From Podospora bellae-mahoneyi (Eukaryota; Ascomycota; Sordariomycetes; Sordariales; Podosporaceae), in NCBI RefSeq assembly GCF_035222275.1, contig NW_026946359.1:4960001-5024000 (forward strand): a DNA stretch of 64,000 nt. The letters are read 5' to 3'. Within the stretch, counting starts at the first letter, position 1. Each line of letters begins with the position of its first letter. The notes beneath the pieces are model-generated. The model was not told the DNA's origin, searched no databases, and was given only the letters and a program-made list of their open reading frames with translations. The position numbers were made by a program, and so were the translations under genes. Of the stretch, positions 33,155 to 44,242 are shown one piece after another.

Positions 33155-34527
33155 CTAAACGGGCCCTATCCTGAAAGCGTCCTTTTGTACTATCCTTTCG
33201 TCCTTCATGATCTCCCAGAACTCTTGATTGTGCTTCTGAAGCTCCTCCTCCTCTTTCTCTGCGAATTCCACGTCTGGCTGTTCGAACGCGGCAATCGCGC
33301 TTTCCAGGGCTTCTTTCGGAAACCCGGTAGCGTGCAAGAGCGAGTCAAATCTGGACTCGGGGGTTGCTAAAGGGTCAAGCTGGGCCGCAAGGGTGTATGT
33401 CCGCTCTGCTTGCGAAGGCTTGACGATATGTACTGTCTTGGTGGGTTTGCCCGTTGGGAATGGCGAAACAAATACAACATTTGTGACGGCCGCGTTGACA
33501 TTGGCCAACTCTACCGGCGTCTTGTTCTTTTCCGAGATGTCCCACCTCATGATCTGACCTCTTGGATGGCCCGTAAGAATGACTGTCCCGTCATAACTCA
33601 TACTCAAGCAAGAGGCCGGCCCGAGCTCTGGTGGAGTTACCCCCAAAGGTGACTCGATTTGTATCACAGTCGATGCCTCTTCTGATGACGGCCCGAGCAG
33701 AGGCTTCTCCCCGAACAGTTCTGTGACGAAAAGTGTGCCGTCCTCGCAGGACGCGCAAACAGCCCGTGATGAGGGGTCTAAGGAGACGCACAGAGGAAAC
33801 TTGGGAAAGATGAGGGTCCGCAGGGCGTCGCCTGTTTGGTAATTCCAAATGATGCAAGACTTGTCCTTGCTTGCTGACACGCAGAAGTTTGTGCTGGCAC
33901 TAACACTTGAGTTTGCGGACAGGGCCGTGATGCCTGCCCTGTGGTTGGAAAGGCTCCTCTCCGGTTCCGGTTCGGCGGCTGAGTCCAGCTCCAGAAGCTG
34001 GGACATGGACCACACATGGATATCGGAGTCATCAGAACCTGTGAGAATGTGCGTGGGCGTGGCAACCACGCAGGAAACTGCCTGAACGTGGCGCGCAGGA
34101 GTCGACACTAGTCGGCCAGTGCATGTCTGTTTGATAGTGGTCAGTATCAAATGAGAAGGGGGCGGTGGGCTGGGTTCATGGAAGTTCTCACCTCCCATAA
34201 CATGAGACGCCCTTCAGCTGTCCCCATGATGAGAACATCGCCGGACAAGGTTACACATCGTATCCTTTCTGGAAAGGCAACAAATGCCTCCTGGTTTCCA
34301 CGTAACCTCGAGTAGACGTGCACGTAAGCTTTGCCCTCCTGCGCAGCGAACACATGCGTCTCGCTCACAGCAAGACAGTTCACTGGAACTGAACTCTTTT
34401 TGAAGGTCGACTTGATGGAATAAGCTGGGCTCAGAGTATGAGTGTAGATGCCGATATCTTTGGAGATGGCAGTGTTGGATGAGAGCGGAGGGCCGCAGAT
34501 GGCCGACACAAATTCTTCCGACAGCAT
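33155..34527 (-). CDS. IPI3: WD40 pre-rRNA processing protein IPI3 (Rix1 complex)
   Basis: Two minus-strand exons, 34527-34192 and 34126-33155, encode 435 residues. Ipi3 (WDR18 in animals) is the beta-propeller subunit of the Rix1-Ipi1-Ipi3 complex that, with the ATPase Rea1, drives maturation and export of pre-60S ribosomes in the nucleolus and nucleoplasm. The N-terminus MLSEEFVSAICGPPLSSNTAISKD is the characteristic family opening. WD-type repeats follow, with IMGTAEGRLMLWE, ILTGSDDSDIHVWS, CVSASKDKSCIIWN and ILTGHPRGQIMRWDIS. The C-terminus is a helical extension with an acidic EKEEEELQKHNQEFWEIM segment, also typical. The intron (34191-34127, 65 nt) has GTGAGA and ACAG ends and falls inside the second repeat. 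The start is chosen at the family N-terminus; an open frame continues upstream without resemblance. Confidence 0.92.
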
Positions 34528-35935
34528 CTTCCCCTTTCTCTCTGGTGGAAGCAAGAGAGGTCTATCCCCTTGCGTCGACCTCGTTGTGTCGGTGAGCTGC
34601 TTCTCGTTTTCCTTCCCGTCCCACACCAGAACCGGGCAGCCGTTTCAGAGAATTGCGCAACGAGCCAACCACGATGGGAAATAACGTCGTCCAGTTCTTG
34701 CGGTCTCGAGTGACGCCAAATGACGGGCAGCCGTCAGTTGAAATTCCGGCCGGTGAGTGCAGCTGGTAGCACGAACCCACTTGTGTATCGCCGTGAGACA
34801 ATCACGCCCTTGGTTCGCCCCGGATCAGACCACGGAATCAGGAAAGAAAAAAGCAACAGTGAACCGGCCGCAAGATGGAGATATTTTTGAACATCGGACG
34901 CCACTATTGACGTGTGTGGGGTGGTGATCAGTATGATATCCGTCGCCCTGTGAGGTTGAAATTTTGCCCATATTCTTTTTTTTTTTTTTTTTTTTGCTTG
35001 CTTTTCCCATGCCTGCTACCTTTTAGCGCAGCAGCAGCTTCGGGAATTTAGCGCCACGAAGGCGCACTGACCTCTGTGGGGGATCTCAGGGACCCAGGCA
35101 CCCAGGATCCCCAGTCGATTCCGTGTCGATCTCAGCCGCAAAGGAAGTTCGTCTGGGGGGTTCACGGGTGCGGGGGTAAGCGCTGTAACCCTGAATCGCG
35201 GTTTTCAGTCTGGGGGTTTAGTTCATCTGAATGATGTGTTTGGATGTGTATATTTCGTCTCGTCGGTTTGCAACCCTCAACTCAAAGATCTGGATTTTAT
35301 GATCAGAGTCTCTTTTCTTTTCTTTTTTTTTTTTGCGCGGTGATCGTTGCCTTTTTTATGCCTTCATGCACCCTTTCGCCAGTCTGATTTGGCATAGGTA
35401 AGCCACGGCTCATGCAGCTCTTCATTGTCGGCTTGCAGCAGCATCCTGCTTTTCTGGAGGATGCATCTGACATGGCCACTGACGGGAGATAGCACCAGCC
35501 ATCTATCTGCCACCAGTCACCCGACAGACAGCGCCAATGACGGAAGAGAAGCGCTGCATGTTTTGATCTGAAGCAATTCATGGACTGGCGCCCCCTGCAT
35601 CAGATAGACGCAAGGCCGTATCTCAGCTGGCAACTGAACCTGTTCGGGAAGCCGACAGATGGGCAGCATGAACCCACAGTCCGGTCTCCGAGTCTAGTCG
35701 TCATATCTCCATTGTGACCTGTCTCAATCTGGAATCTTTGCTTTCTTTTCCACGTAGTATGTGGTATGTGGTGCAAAAGGTGCTTCCCGACGGCAGGCAC
35801 GGTTGCATTGTATCGACCACCTCATGATGGGTGCCCATCAAGACTTATACGAGACGTGGTCCAGGGCCAGGACCACGTAGCTCTCGCCTCTCCTACTCCC
35901 ATCGCCGACCACCGCTTGGCTCCCCTGCGACTTCC
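34528..35935. promoter_or_regulatory. divergent intergenic region with poly-T run
   Basis: 1.4 kb between IPI3 (-) and the disordered orphan gene (+). It has an uninterrupted T-run at about 34977-34995 and a second T-rich stretch near 35310-35332. No coding region was supported. An open frame precedes the orphan's ATG from 35831 with a GTG only, so I do not count it. Confidence 0.45.
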
Positions 35936-38353
35936 ATGTCGGACCCCGAATTGGCGGTTACACTGGTTCCTGCCTCCCGCAGCTTCATAACGCACGAGCA
36001 CGCTCCGTACCAGGCAAGCGTTACCAAGGGCAGGGCACGAAGCAGGGCAAGAAGCAGGAGCACACACACGAGCACGCACACGAGGAGCTCCAGTCTCGGA
36101 TCGTCTGCACAGGGGCCTCCCCCCCGGCGATCAGTCTCGAGCATGAAAATACTTTTTCCCTTGACTCTCTCCCCAACTTTGCAGACGCAGACACCCACCG
36201 ATCCCATGGATTCGTCCACCACGTCCAATGCAGAGTCGATCTGTTCTTCAGCCAGTACCAACGAGATGGACCTCATCCATAATGAACCCCTGGCCGACTG
36301 CAACTTCCCCGAGATGCTCGTGCGGGACCTCGAGACCTCTGAAGTTGTGTTTAGGACAAAGTCCATGACTGCTGGCTGCCCGTCTGCCGCTTTTGCAACA
36401 TCCAGCGAAGATGAACATGGCGATGAGGAGCACGCAGGGGGCAGAAGCGAGTCTACCGACTCCTTGAGCATGGCATCCAGCGGCATGGACCCGCCGCCCT
36501 CCATTCGGGTGCGAGGGCATTCAGTCACCACAGCAGCTACCTCAGTATCCGGTCGACGCTCTTCGTCATTCTCACAGAAAGCCCACTCGCAATCTTCCCC
36601 CTCCACGCCACCTTCTTCACCAGCTATGGCCCAGAACCATCATGGAACTTGGTTCGATGCGGACGGGGAGGGTGACGCCACCATCAGCTCGAGAATCCAG
36701 GGGCCGTCCCAAGATGTCCAGAGTCTTACTGGCGGACACAGTAGTGAAGTCAACTCGTTTTCCTACAACGACGGGATGAAAAGACATACCGAAGCTATTG
36801 CCTATCACCTTCGTCCGAACAGCCCCAACTCTTACGAGCGACCTTGCACGCCCAGCAGTCAAATCAGTCAGTTGGTTCGAGAGAGGCCACGGTTAGTCAA
36901 CATTCCGCCTACTGCCATCCCCAAACGAAAGTCGTCACTTAATAGGGGCCACGTTCGCACAATGTCGGGTAGTTCAGTGGCGCCGAGCAATCATGAAATT
37001 CTCCGGAGGACGTCGGTGGGGCAGTTGGCACCTTCTGCTAGCATGCAAGTGCTTGGGCCTCGAAATGATGAGAGATATGGGGAGAGTTCACGTCCGCCTT
37101 CAAGGGGTCGAGATGGCAATGGCCACGTGCACGCTTGCCGGTCAAACGACGCTTTCTTTCCTGACAATCTCAGCGAAAATGTCTTTTCGGATAACGACGA
37201 GGAAATACGCGCGACAGGTGTCTATGATCAGCCAGTTCAGACCAAGCCACACACGCATTCTCTCAACGGAAGGACCTCTGGTGGCCCAGCTACCAATATC
37301 CAGGAGATCCAACACACCACGCATTCAACGACGTCATACACAACACCCGGCATTCCTCTGCCGCCCGACGTACTCGAGGTCCTGCGGGTTTCGGTCTCTT
37401 GTTTCCCAGAAACGATGCTCACTACCTCCAGTCTGACAGTCGACAATATCCGGACATATTCGAGAAAATTTCGGCACGGAGGAATGCCAGATTGCGACTT
37501 CATGAGCGACTATCAGTCATTGTTTTCCTCCGGGGGCAACAGCCTGAAGCCGTGGCCATCAAGGAAGTGGAAGCTGAATTGGTTCGGACAAAGTCATAAG
37601 CTTACTAAACATCAACAACACGGACGCCAACAAACCCAGTTGCTCTCTGGAGGCTCGGAGGATGTCGATGCTCTTGGACAAGTTCGGTCTCACAGGAAGA
37701 CTACAGAGGCTTCATGGAGGCCCATCAGGGCTATTTTCCCTTTCGGATCTGACTACCTCTGTGATGCTCTCTACGCACACGTACTGGCCTACAACTACAT
37801 TAGCACGTTACGCCCCCCACTTCCAGTGTCATCACTACGCCAACAAGCGCCAGGATCAGCGGGCCATCGTCCTTCTGGCTCGTCTTCTGACGACCCAAAT
37901 AGCAAAACCAGAGTGCCCAAGAAGGCAGCCAGTGTCCTCGGCATGCAGGATGATAACGCCCATAACAACAGACCAACAACACCTAGCAGCGGTCCGCATC
38001 ACCGACGCAGCAGATCGCACAGATTTCTGAGCCGGGATAGTCATGCAAGAGGCTCGCTCAAATCGAGAGGCAGCACTGCTTCTGGGTTGGAGGGCAACGA
38101 CAACAGCAACAGCAATGGCAACAATGCCGTGGCCTCCGGAATGCGAGAAATACACGCTGGGCTGGCCAAATGTATTGCGTTGCTTGTTTCGACACTGAAG
38201 AAGACCGAGGCGGGTGACTTGCAAGGAGTTGAGAGTGGCGGAGATGCCACCACGCTTCTTATCAGGGAGAGGGAGGTGCATGATGAGTCGGGCGAGGTGG
38301 ATGTGCTCTTACTGCGAGCGCTCTGTGAGGTGGTGAGAATCTCCGAGGCATAA
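35936..38353 (+). CDS. disordered fungal protein of unknown function
   Basis: One exon encodes 805 residues from the first ATG (MSDPELAV). Most of the protein is low-complexity and Ser/Pro/Thr-rich, with many short basic SR/RS stretches and dozens of possible SP/TP phosphorylation sites. Three segments look folded. One is near residues 480-530 (PLPPDVLEVLRVSVSCFPET, then DNIRTYSRKFRHG). One is near 600-630 (SWRPIRAIFPFGSDYLCDALYAHVLAYNYI). One is the C-terminal ~75 residues (REIHAGLAKCIALLVSTLKKTE and EVDVLLLRALCEVVRISEA), which are helical. I do not recognise the family. The alternation of disorder and three conserved-looking islands suggests a regulatory or scaffold protein. No membrane segment, signal peptide or enzyme motif is visible. 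Confidence 0.75.
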   Translation: MSDPELAVTLVPASRSFITHEHAPYQASVTKGRARSRARSRSTHTSTHTRSSSLGSSAQGPPPRRSVSSMKILFPLTLSPTLQTQTPTDPMDSSTTSNAESICSSASTNEMDLIHNEPLADCNFPEMLVRDLETSEVVFRTKSMTAGCPSAAFATSSEDEHGDEEHAGGRSESTDSLSMASSGMDPPPSIRVRGHSVTTAATSVSGRRSSSFSQKAHSQSSPSTPPSSPAMAQNHHGTWFDADGEGDATISSRIQGPSQDVQSLTGGHSSEVNSFSYNDGMKRHTEAIAYHLRPNSPNSYERPCTPSSQISQLVRERPRLVNIPPTAIPKRKSSLNRGHVRTMSGSSVAPSNHEILRRTSVGQLAPSASMQVLGPRNDERYGESSRPPSRGRDGNGHVHACRSNDAFFPDNLSENVFSDNDEEIRATGVYDQPVQTKPHTHSLNGRTSGGPATNIQEIQHTTHSTTSYTTPGIPLPPDVLEVLRVSVSCFPETMLTTSSLTVDNIRTYSRKFRHGGMPDCDFMSDYQSLFSSGGNSLKPWPSRKWKLNWFGQSHKLTKHQQHGRQQTQLLSGGSEDVDALGQVRSHRKTTEASWRPIRAIFPFGSDYLCDALYAHVLAYNYISTLRPPLPVSSLRQQAPGSAGHRPSGSSSDDPNSKTRVPKKAASVLGMQDDNAHNNRPTTPSSGPHHRRSRSHRFLSRDSHARGSLKSRGSTASGLEGNDNSNSNGNNAVASGMREIHAGLAKCIALLVSTLKKTEAGDLQGVESGGDATTLLIREREVHDESGEVDVLLLRALCEVVRISEA

Positions 38354-39168
38354 CGATGTTTGGTTGTATTTGTGATGGATTTAATGTTTAACGAGGTGTT
38401 GACAGACGGTGTGGACTGGCAGGAGGTATTTTGGCGGCGCAGGTTGCTACTTGGGTTGGGTGGTCATGTATGGGTGGGCGGGTTTTATATGCTTGATAAT
38501 ACCCCTTTGTGACGATGGTATGAAAAAAAGGGAAAGGAGTCATATGTACAATAACTTGTGCTTCGGCCTCATAATGCTGTATTTGATGTCCCCACATTGT
38601 TCGTTTCTTGCTTGTTGATTCTGGAAGGCGCAGATCGAAAGCTGCCAAGCAACCACCTGCAGGGGGACAGGCCCTTTCCATTTTTGGATCAAGCGGGTGA
38701 GCGGGGATGGAGGGACATTTCCACACCTCCACCACACCTCCACAAACCCACAAACTATTTTGACCATCTGATTTCTTAACCTCCGAACTCACTCGGAGGC
38801 CAAGACCGAGTCTGACAACCACCTCCGGACCCCACCGCTCGGATCCGCTCCGTGACACCCCTTTTCCGACCTATGCTGCCGGCCCTTCCCTTCTAACTGC
38901 CGAGTGATTTCGGACGAAGTGAACAGACACGCAACGCCCGAGGTTCACAACTGTATTAGCAGCTTGGGACGCGGTGCTACGGTGAGAAACGCGCTCACTT
39001 GGAAACTTGCCGTGGAGCACTCGGAGGATTTCCCATTGGAGGTTGGATTAGAAAGAGGAACCGTTCTTGAGTTTGGGTCACGCTTGTCCTCTTCATCCTC
39101 TTTTCTCATTTGACCGGTGGCCGCCCCCCCTTTTTTTTTTCCCTGATCCGGTGCCTGCAGCAAAGAAA
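38354..39168. other. intergenic, promoter of Zn2Cys6 gene
   Basis: No gene was seen. A C-run followed by a T-run (39124-39140) lies about 30 bp before the start codon of the transcription factor, a pyrimidine tract of the kind often next to fungal starts. Confidence 0.45.
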
Positions 39169-41989
39169 ATGGAGACAGTCGGAGAGCAGAACACCCCCGC
39201 GAGTGCTCGGCCTCGGGTAACGAATGCTTGTGAGGCATGTCGGTCGGCCAAGGTTAAGTGCATGGCCAGTAATCAGTTGGGGATATGTAAGAGGTAGGTT
39301 TTTTTTCTTTTCTTTTTCTTGTCGGGTAAGGGGAGGGGAAGGGGTGTATAAAGGGGTTGAGTTGTCATATTTGTCCCCCCCCCCGCAGACCGTACACACA
39401 CACTGTGAGATATGTGTATGTGTCTTTGATCAGGAAATGACTTGTTCTTGTTTGCAATATAGATGATTAACAGTTGTTCTTGTGTGTGTTAGATGCCTGG
39501 ATTCCAAAAGAGAGTGCATCTTCAAAACTGGACCTCGAACTCGACGGCCGAAACAGTCGAAAAGGTATGATATTCTTTTTTATACCAGGCCATACCCAAC
39601 AAGTAAAAGTTGCCTACCGGATATCTCCAAGTTAATTCATCTGTTGACATCACCTTTTTTTTTTTTTCCTCACATAAAGATCCCAATCCTCCACCGACCC
39701 AACCACCTCCATAACCGCCCCCCCTCCCCTCCCACCACCACCCGGCCCCTCCAAAACCTTCACAATCGACATCCCCATGCCCGCCGACGACGACGTAACC
39801 GACAGTTTTGAGGTCCTCCGCCTAGCCCACGAGTCCACACTCAACAACTTGGTTCCCCACCTCTCCTCAGGCGAAGAAGACCAGGAAGATGAACCCATCT
39901 ACGACTACGACTACGACTACGACAAGAACGCCAACATGGACTGGCTCAACACCGAGCAGGCCTCCAACTGCGGCTCGGTCATCTCCTCCCATGCCTCCTC
40001 CCTTCCGATAGGGGCTTCGGCATTGTCCACCCCGCCAAGCAGCACCACCACCGCTGCTACCACTGGCGCGAGATCCAAGCAGAAGAGCAGAATGGTGGCT
40101 AGCTTGGGGCTGCAGCCGCAGTTCAACGTTGATTCGGCGGGCAAGTTACTGCAGACGTTTACGGGGGTGATGCTGAATCACTTTCACTGTTTGATTATTG
40201 ATCCTGAGCGGGACACGGTGGCGAGTTTGGCGAAGGAGAGGCCGTTCGTTTTGCTTGCTGTGCTGGCGGCGGCGAGCGGGAGTCGGACGCTGCAGGGGCA
40301 CAGTTTGTATGACGAGGAGTTTAGGAAGATTTTAGGCTTGAAGTTTGTGGCTGGGGGGGAGAGGAGTTTGGAGCTGTTGCAGGGGTTGGTGGTTTACATT
40401 GCTTGGTTAGTCTTTCGTGAGGACGGTTGGTGGAAGCGCTGACATGGGACAGGTATCCGTTTCATTTGCGGCCAAAGAACAAGCAGGCGTACCAGTATAT
40501 ACGTATGGCGGTAGACATTGTCTTTGATCTGGAACTCAACGAAGACCCGGGGACGGACCGGATTGATGTTCCGCCCACCGAGGCGAGGTTGGAGGAGATA
40601 AGGACGTATGCGGCTTGTTATTATCTCGCTTCGTCGTAGGTTTTCCTACCCTGAACCTTCTCGTTGGCAGGAATCTGACACGATCACCAGATTCGCCGCC
40701 ACGTGGGGCCGCACCCCAACTCTAGCCTACAACACCTACACCGCCCACTGCTGCGAAATGCTCTCCCGCCACAGCCCCCTCAAAGGCGACCAGGTTCTGG
40801 TCTGGCAGGTCAGACTTCAGCGGCTGGTGGAGGAAACCAACGATCTCCGCCGGACTCAGAGGGGTGGCGGGCACTCCCAACAAAGTGAATACCAAATCAA
40901 CCTCATGATACGAGGAATGGAGACGCAATTCAAAGAGTGGGAGGCGTGCATGAGCCGCGAGCTTAAAAACACTCGTGAGTCGTTTTAGTTCTTCCCCGAT
41001 ACCAAATTCAACCAACCTCTGGCTCGCCGGGTACACCACCCAACCCTATCCCTCACCGCTGTCCACCCCCCTCCCCATGCTGCCCAGATGCTAACCCCGC
41101 CCCAGCATCCCTCCGCATCCTCCTCCTCTTCACCCCCCTCTTCCTCTCCGGCGCCCCCCTCCTCAAGCTCCCCTCCACAAAACTAACCCCCCTCCTCGAC
41201 CCCTCCCAAACAACCTTCCGTGCCGAAGCCTCCAAGCTCTCCTCTCTGATCCCCACTCTCCGCGAGTTCTACTCCTACTTTTTGTCCCTCCCCGCCCAGG
41301 AAATAAATGCCTTCATGGGACAAGAATGGGGCTCCTTCATCCTCGTCATCATCCTCGGCTTCAGGATGTGTTTCCCCATGGCCATCTGTCCCGAGTGGGA
41401 CGACAAGCTGGCGCGAGAGAGGATAGGGATGGGGGAGTTTTTGGGAAAGATGTGTGGTGATGCCGCCGGGGAAGAGGGGGGAAAGGGGAAGGGCACGTCT
41501 ATGGATGTTTTGAGTGCTAGCAAGATTGTGCTGGGGGTGGTGAAGAAGAAGTTTGATAGACGGGTTCAGAGGGTGGAGCGGGAGCAGAGGGAGGAGCGGG
41601 AGAGGCAGAGGGGGTTGATTGGGCGGGTTGTGGAGGGGTTGGGGTTGGAGTTGGGGGGTGGAGGAGAGGGACAGGTAGCGGGCGGAGGAGGAGGAGGAGG
41701 AGGAGGAGGAGGACATGATGGTAGTATTGGGGGTTGTCCTATGATGGATGGGAGTATGGAGGGGTATTATGCTTATTGGGACGAGACGTTTGCTGATACT
41801 GCAGGACTGGGAGGCGGTGGGTTTCAGGGTCCGAATGTTGGACCTATGGGGGGGGGAGGGACGACGACGACGACGGGGGGGATACCGCAGCAACAGCAGA
41901 CGATGCCGCAGGTGAGTGGTGATCTTTGGGGTACGATGACTATGACTTGGGCGCAGGGGGAGATGACTTTTGATGGGATGGGGCAGTAG
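39169..41989 (+). CDS. Zn2Cys6 transcription factor
   Basis: Six exons, 39169-39293, 39493-39564, 39680-40405, 40453-40635, 40691-40974 and 41106-41989, encode 757 residues. The zinc cluster has Cys at 21, 24, 31, 40, 43 and 50 (spacing 2-6-8-2-6) and is split by intron 1 after ICKR, a position often used in this family. A basic linker follows (KTGPRTRRPKQSKR), then an acidic/Tyr-Asp repeat (YDYDYDYD), then the fungal-specific middle region, with YPFHLRPKNKQAYQYIRMAVDIVFDL and CYYLASSFAATWGRTPT across introns 3 and 4. The C-terminal part carries a coiled-coil-like Arg/Glu helix (RVQRVEREQREERERQR), a run of eleven glycines and a poly-Thr stretch. Introns 4 (CTGAC branch) and 5 (131 nt) were set by frame. 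Target genes are unknown; a self-standing regulator with no adjacent cluster. Confidence 0.88.
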
Positions 41990-43842
41990 GTGTTTGTGGT
42001 CATATATTTGTTCATAAGATCTTGATGTAGGGTTGGTTGATACGTTAACTGAAGACGTGTTTTCTTTTCTGTTTCGAACTCGAGGGACAATCAACAAATT
42101 TGAATTCAGACACGGCTCAAATGATGGTCTGATATTGCGTTCGGAACACCTGGGCAAAATCTGTTTGTTAGCGTTGCATGCGAATCAGGAGGCATGCCAA
42201 GTGTGTGACAGCTGCCTCGATTGCTGAGCACTGCCTGCCGTTTCGTCCACCGCGTGGCTCTGAATATTGCAGACTCAAAGGCATGTGATGAATGGCTCGA
42301 GACCCTGAAGCCACTGGATATGTTGTCCCTCCAACTTCCACCTCAGTGGCAAGTCAGTCCTCGTCATCAAAGTGATGAACTTTTACACTGTCAGCCAATC
42401 AACGCCCACGCCCACCTTTGCTAGAAGTTTATACCACGCAAGTGTAAACGTCAACACGCTCATCTCCCAAACTTTTAAAAACCCCCTTGATCCAATACTC
42501 GCCCAAATCGATGACCCTTAGCACCGGGCAGTACTCCTCATTTAACACTAGTCCGAGCCTCTCACTCCCCTTTCCATCAGGAACCAAAAACCACAGATAA
42601 GAGCCCGCCTCCCACGTCCGGGTCCCCAGAACATGTGACCCGCAACCCACGCAGGTCATTGACGTGAGCGGGATCTCTCCAATAAACTGGACCTTCTCCA
42701 CGCGGGATGATCACTGAATTTTCGTTGGGTGGGAATTTCCCTCCTCCTTGAAATTGGTTGGGCAGGAATTTCCCTTCAGTCCACGTTACAGAGAGAGAGA
42801 GGTGCCGTCCTCGGGTTAAATGAAACGGCGAGAATAGGAAACGATAAACTCTCCCAAACCGGTCAACTGTAATAAAACGAATCACAAAACGGTGATAACA
42901 CCCCCTTGCCCTGACCATGCAAGAAAAAGAAAAAAGAAAAAAAAGAAAAAAAAGGCGAAAGACGGTGTGCGCGCCAACAGATCTGCAAGAAGCTTGTCTC
43001 GGCTCCGTGGTCAATGCGTTTTGGGCGACGACAGGAACATTTGCAAAAGAACGTTGCCCCCTTGCTGCCTCACTCGATTCCCCCCTTTCTTGATCATCCC
43101 TCGCCTCCCCGCGCTTGCGATAGAACTAGGCTCCGAGGCAGGGGTTTGGATCACGACGACAAGGTCCCAAAAGAGATCGACTTCTGGCCTTGTGATATCT
43201 TGACTTTTTATGTGATAAGATGCTCTCCCATCCACGTTCTCATCAGCTAGTTCCGTTGGGAGCCGTACCCGGGGCCCCGGTGCTTGTCACGTCACAGTCG
43301 CACTGTTCGCGGGTCTTTTTTTTTTCTCTGGAGTTTCGTTGCTCAATTAAATGAACCTAGTTGTTGAACATGAAGATCAAACCCAAAACAGTGGCATCGA
43401 AAAAGTGGTGTGATACTTGCCTTGGTAAGCCTACCGGTCAGCAAGACTCTGACTGGAGCGAGTACCCCAGGTCTCACCAGCTTCTGGACTTTGAAAAAAA
43501 AGAAAGAAAAAGGCTAGCCTGCGGTCGGTGGTGTGGCATTCCTCCTGCTTCTGGTTCAGGGATCTTCGAATTCCGCGATTTTGACGGGTATGCATGCTGG
43601 AAAGAAGCCGGAGCCACTTAGGTACCGTAGCCAGATTGTACTTGTAGGTCTGACAATGGGGGGCACGATGCAGGCGGAGGGGAAGGGGAGAAGAGGGGAC
43701 CGAAGCAAGCCACCACTACCACAACCATCACCTACTCTCCGAGGGACACTGGAGCCCTGGACCTACGCAGCCCGTCCTCCTCCACCCCACCATCTTGGGG
43801 TGGTGTGAGAAACCCTCGCTTTGCGGCGGGATTGCGACTGGA
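41990..43842. other. gene-poor intergenic stretch
   Basis: It contains only a weak small frame on the minus strand (42429-42659, listed separately), AG/GA and A-rich simple sequence at about 42923-42955, and T- and A-runs near 43318 and 43493-43512. The base composition is not AT-shifted, so there is no sign of RIP. Confidence 0.45.
42429..42659 (-). CDS. possible small hypothetical protein or terminal exon
   Basis: A minus-strand frame beginning at ATG 42659 encodes 76 residues with a CVGCGSHV start, a YLWFLVPDGKG segment and an ending DVYTCVV. The composition is balanced and protein-like, with hydrophobic strands at regular spacing, and the frame stays open 14 codons upstream with similar composition. 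No ATG precedes that part before a stop, so it could be the last exon of a gene whose first exon I cannot place, or chance. There is no family match that I recognise. Confidence 0.25.
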   Translation of the reverse strand: MTCVGCGSHVLGTRTWEAGSYLWFLVPDGKGSERLGLVLNEEYCPVLRVIDLGEYWIKGVFKSLGDERVDVYTCVV

Positions 43843-44242
43843 TCAGGAAGCCAGTTTTCGCTGGGCCTTGAGACATTGCTTGCGCGTGACCATCAAGCCC
43901 ATCTCGATGAGCAAGGCCGCCGAAATATTGGGTTCTGCCACGGTGAGAGCCATCTCAACCCCGCAGCGGACAATAAGGGTGTAAGGCAGCCCAGCCGTCT
44001 CGGACAGGATTCCGTGCGGTTCATCCTCCATCCACGAGCCTCAGTCAGCGTGAATCTCTTTCCGTCTGGTGTGACAAAAGTCGCGGGGATAAAGTTGGGG
44101 CCCCGCGATTGGTGACGAGGCGAGAGTCCTGGGTGACGCGATGTCCAGCTATGTGAGAGATCTGGTTGCCGCCAAAAATGACCGTGTATTGATATGGGCC
44201 TATATAAGTCATGGTGTGAGGCTGAAGGTTGTAAGCATACTT
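43843..44242 (-). pseudogene. decayed coding remnant, unknown family
   Basis: On the minus strand, protein-like sequence continues across this stretch but moves between reading frames, with about two breaks. Recognisable-looking pieces are YAYNLQPHTMTYIGPYQYTVIF near the upstream end, FVTPDGKRFTLTEA in the middle, and ETAGLPYTLIVRCGVEMALTVA before a stop. A TAG acceptor-like site precedes the upstream end, so the ancestor may have been spliced. I cannot name the family. The overlapping frames leave no room for introns, so decay is the simplest reading; sequencing error is the alternative. Confidence 0.4.

Noticed and set aside
34977-34995. Long T-run as a possible poly-A tail of an inserted retroelement
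   Set aside because: No target-site duplication or element body is visible beside it, and similar T-runs are common in the window's intergenic DNA.
41183-42157. 324-codon minus-strand frame
   Set aside because: It is antisense to the C-terminal exon of the Zn2Cys6 gene, and its Pro/Ser/His runs mirror the Gly and Arg codons of the real gene.
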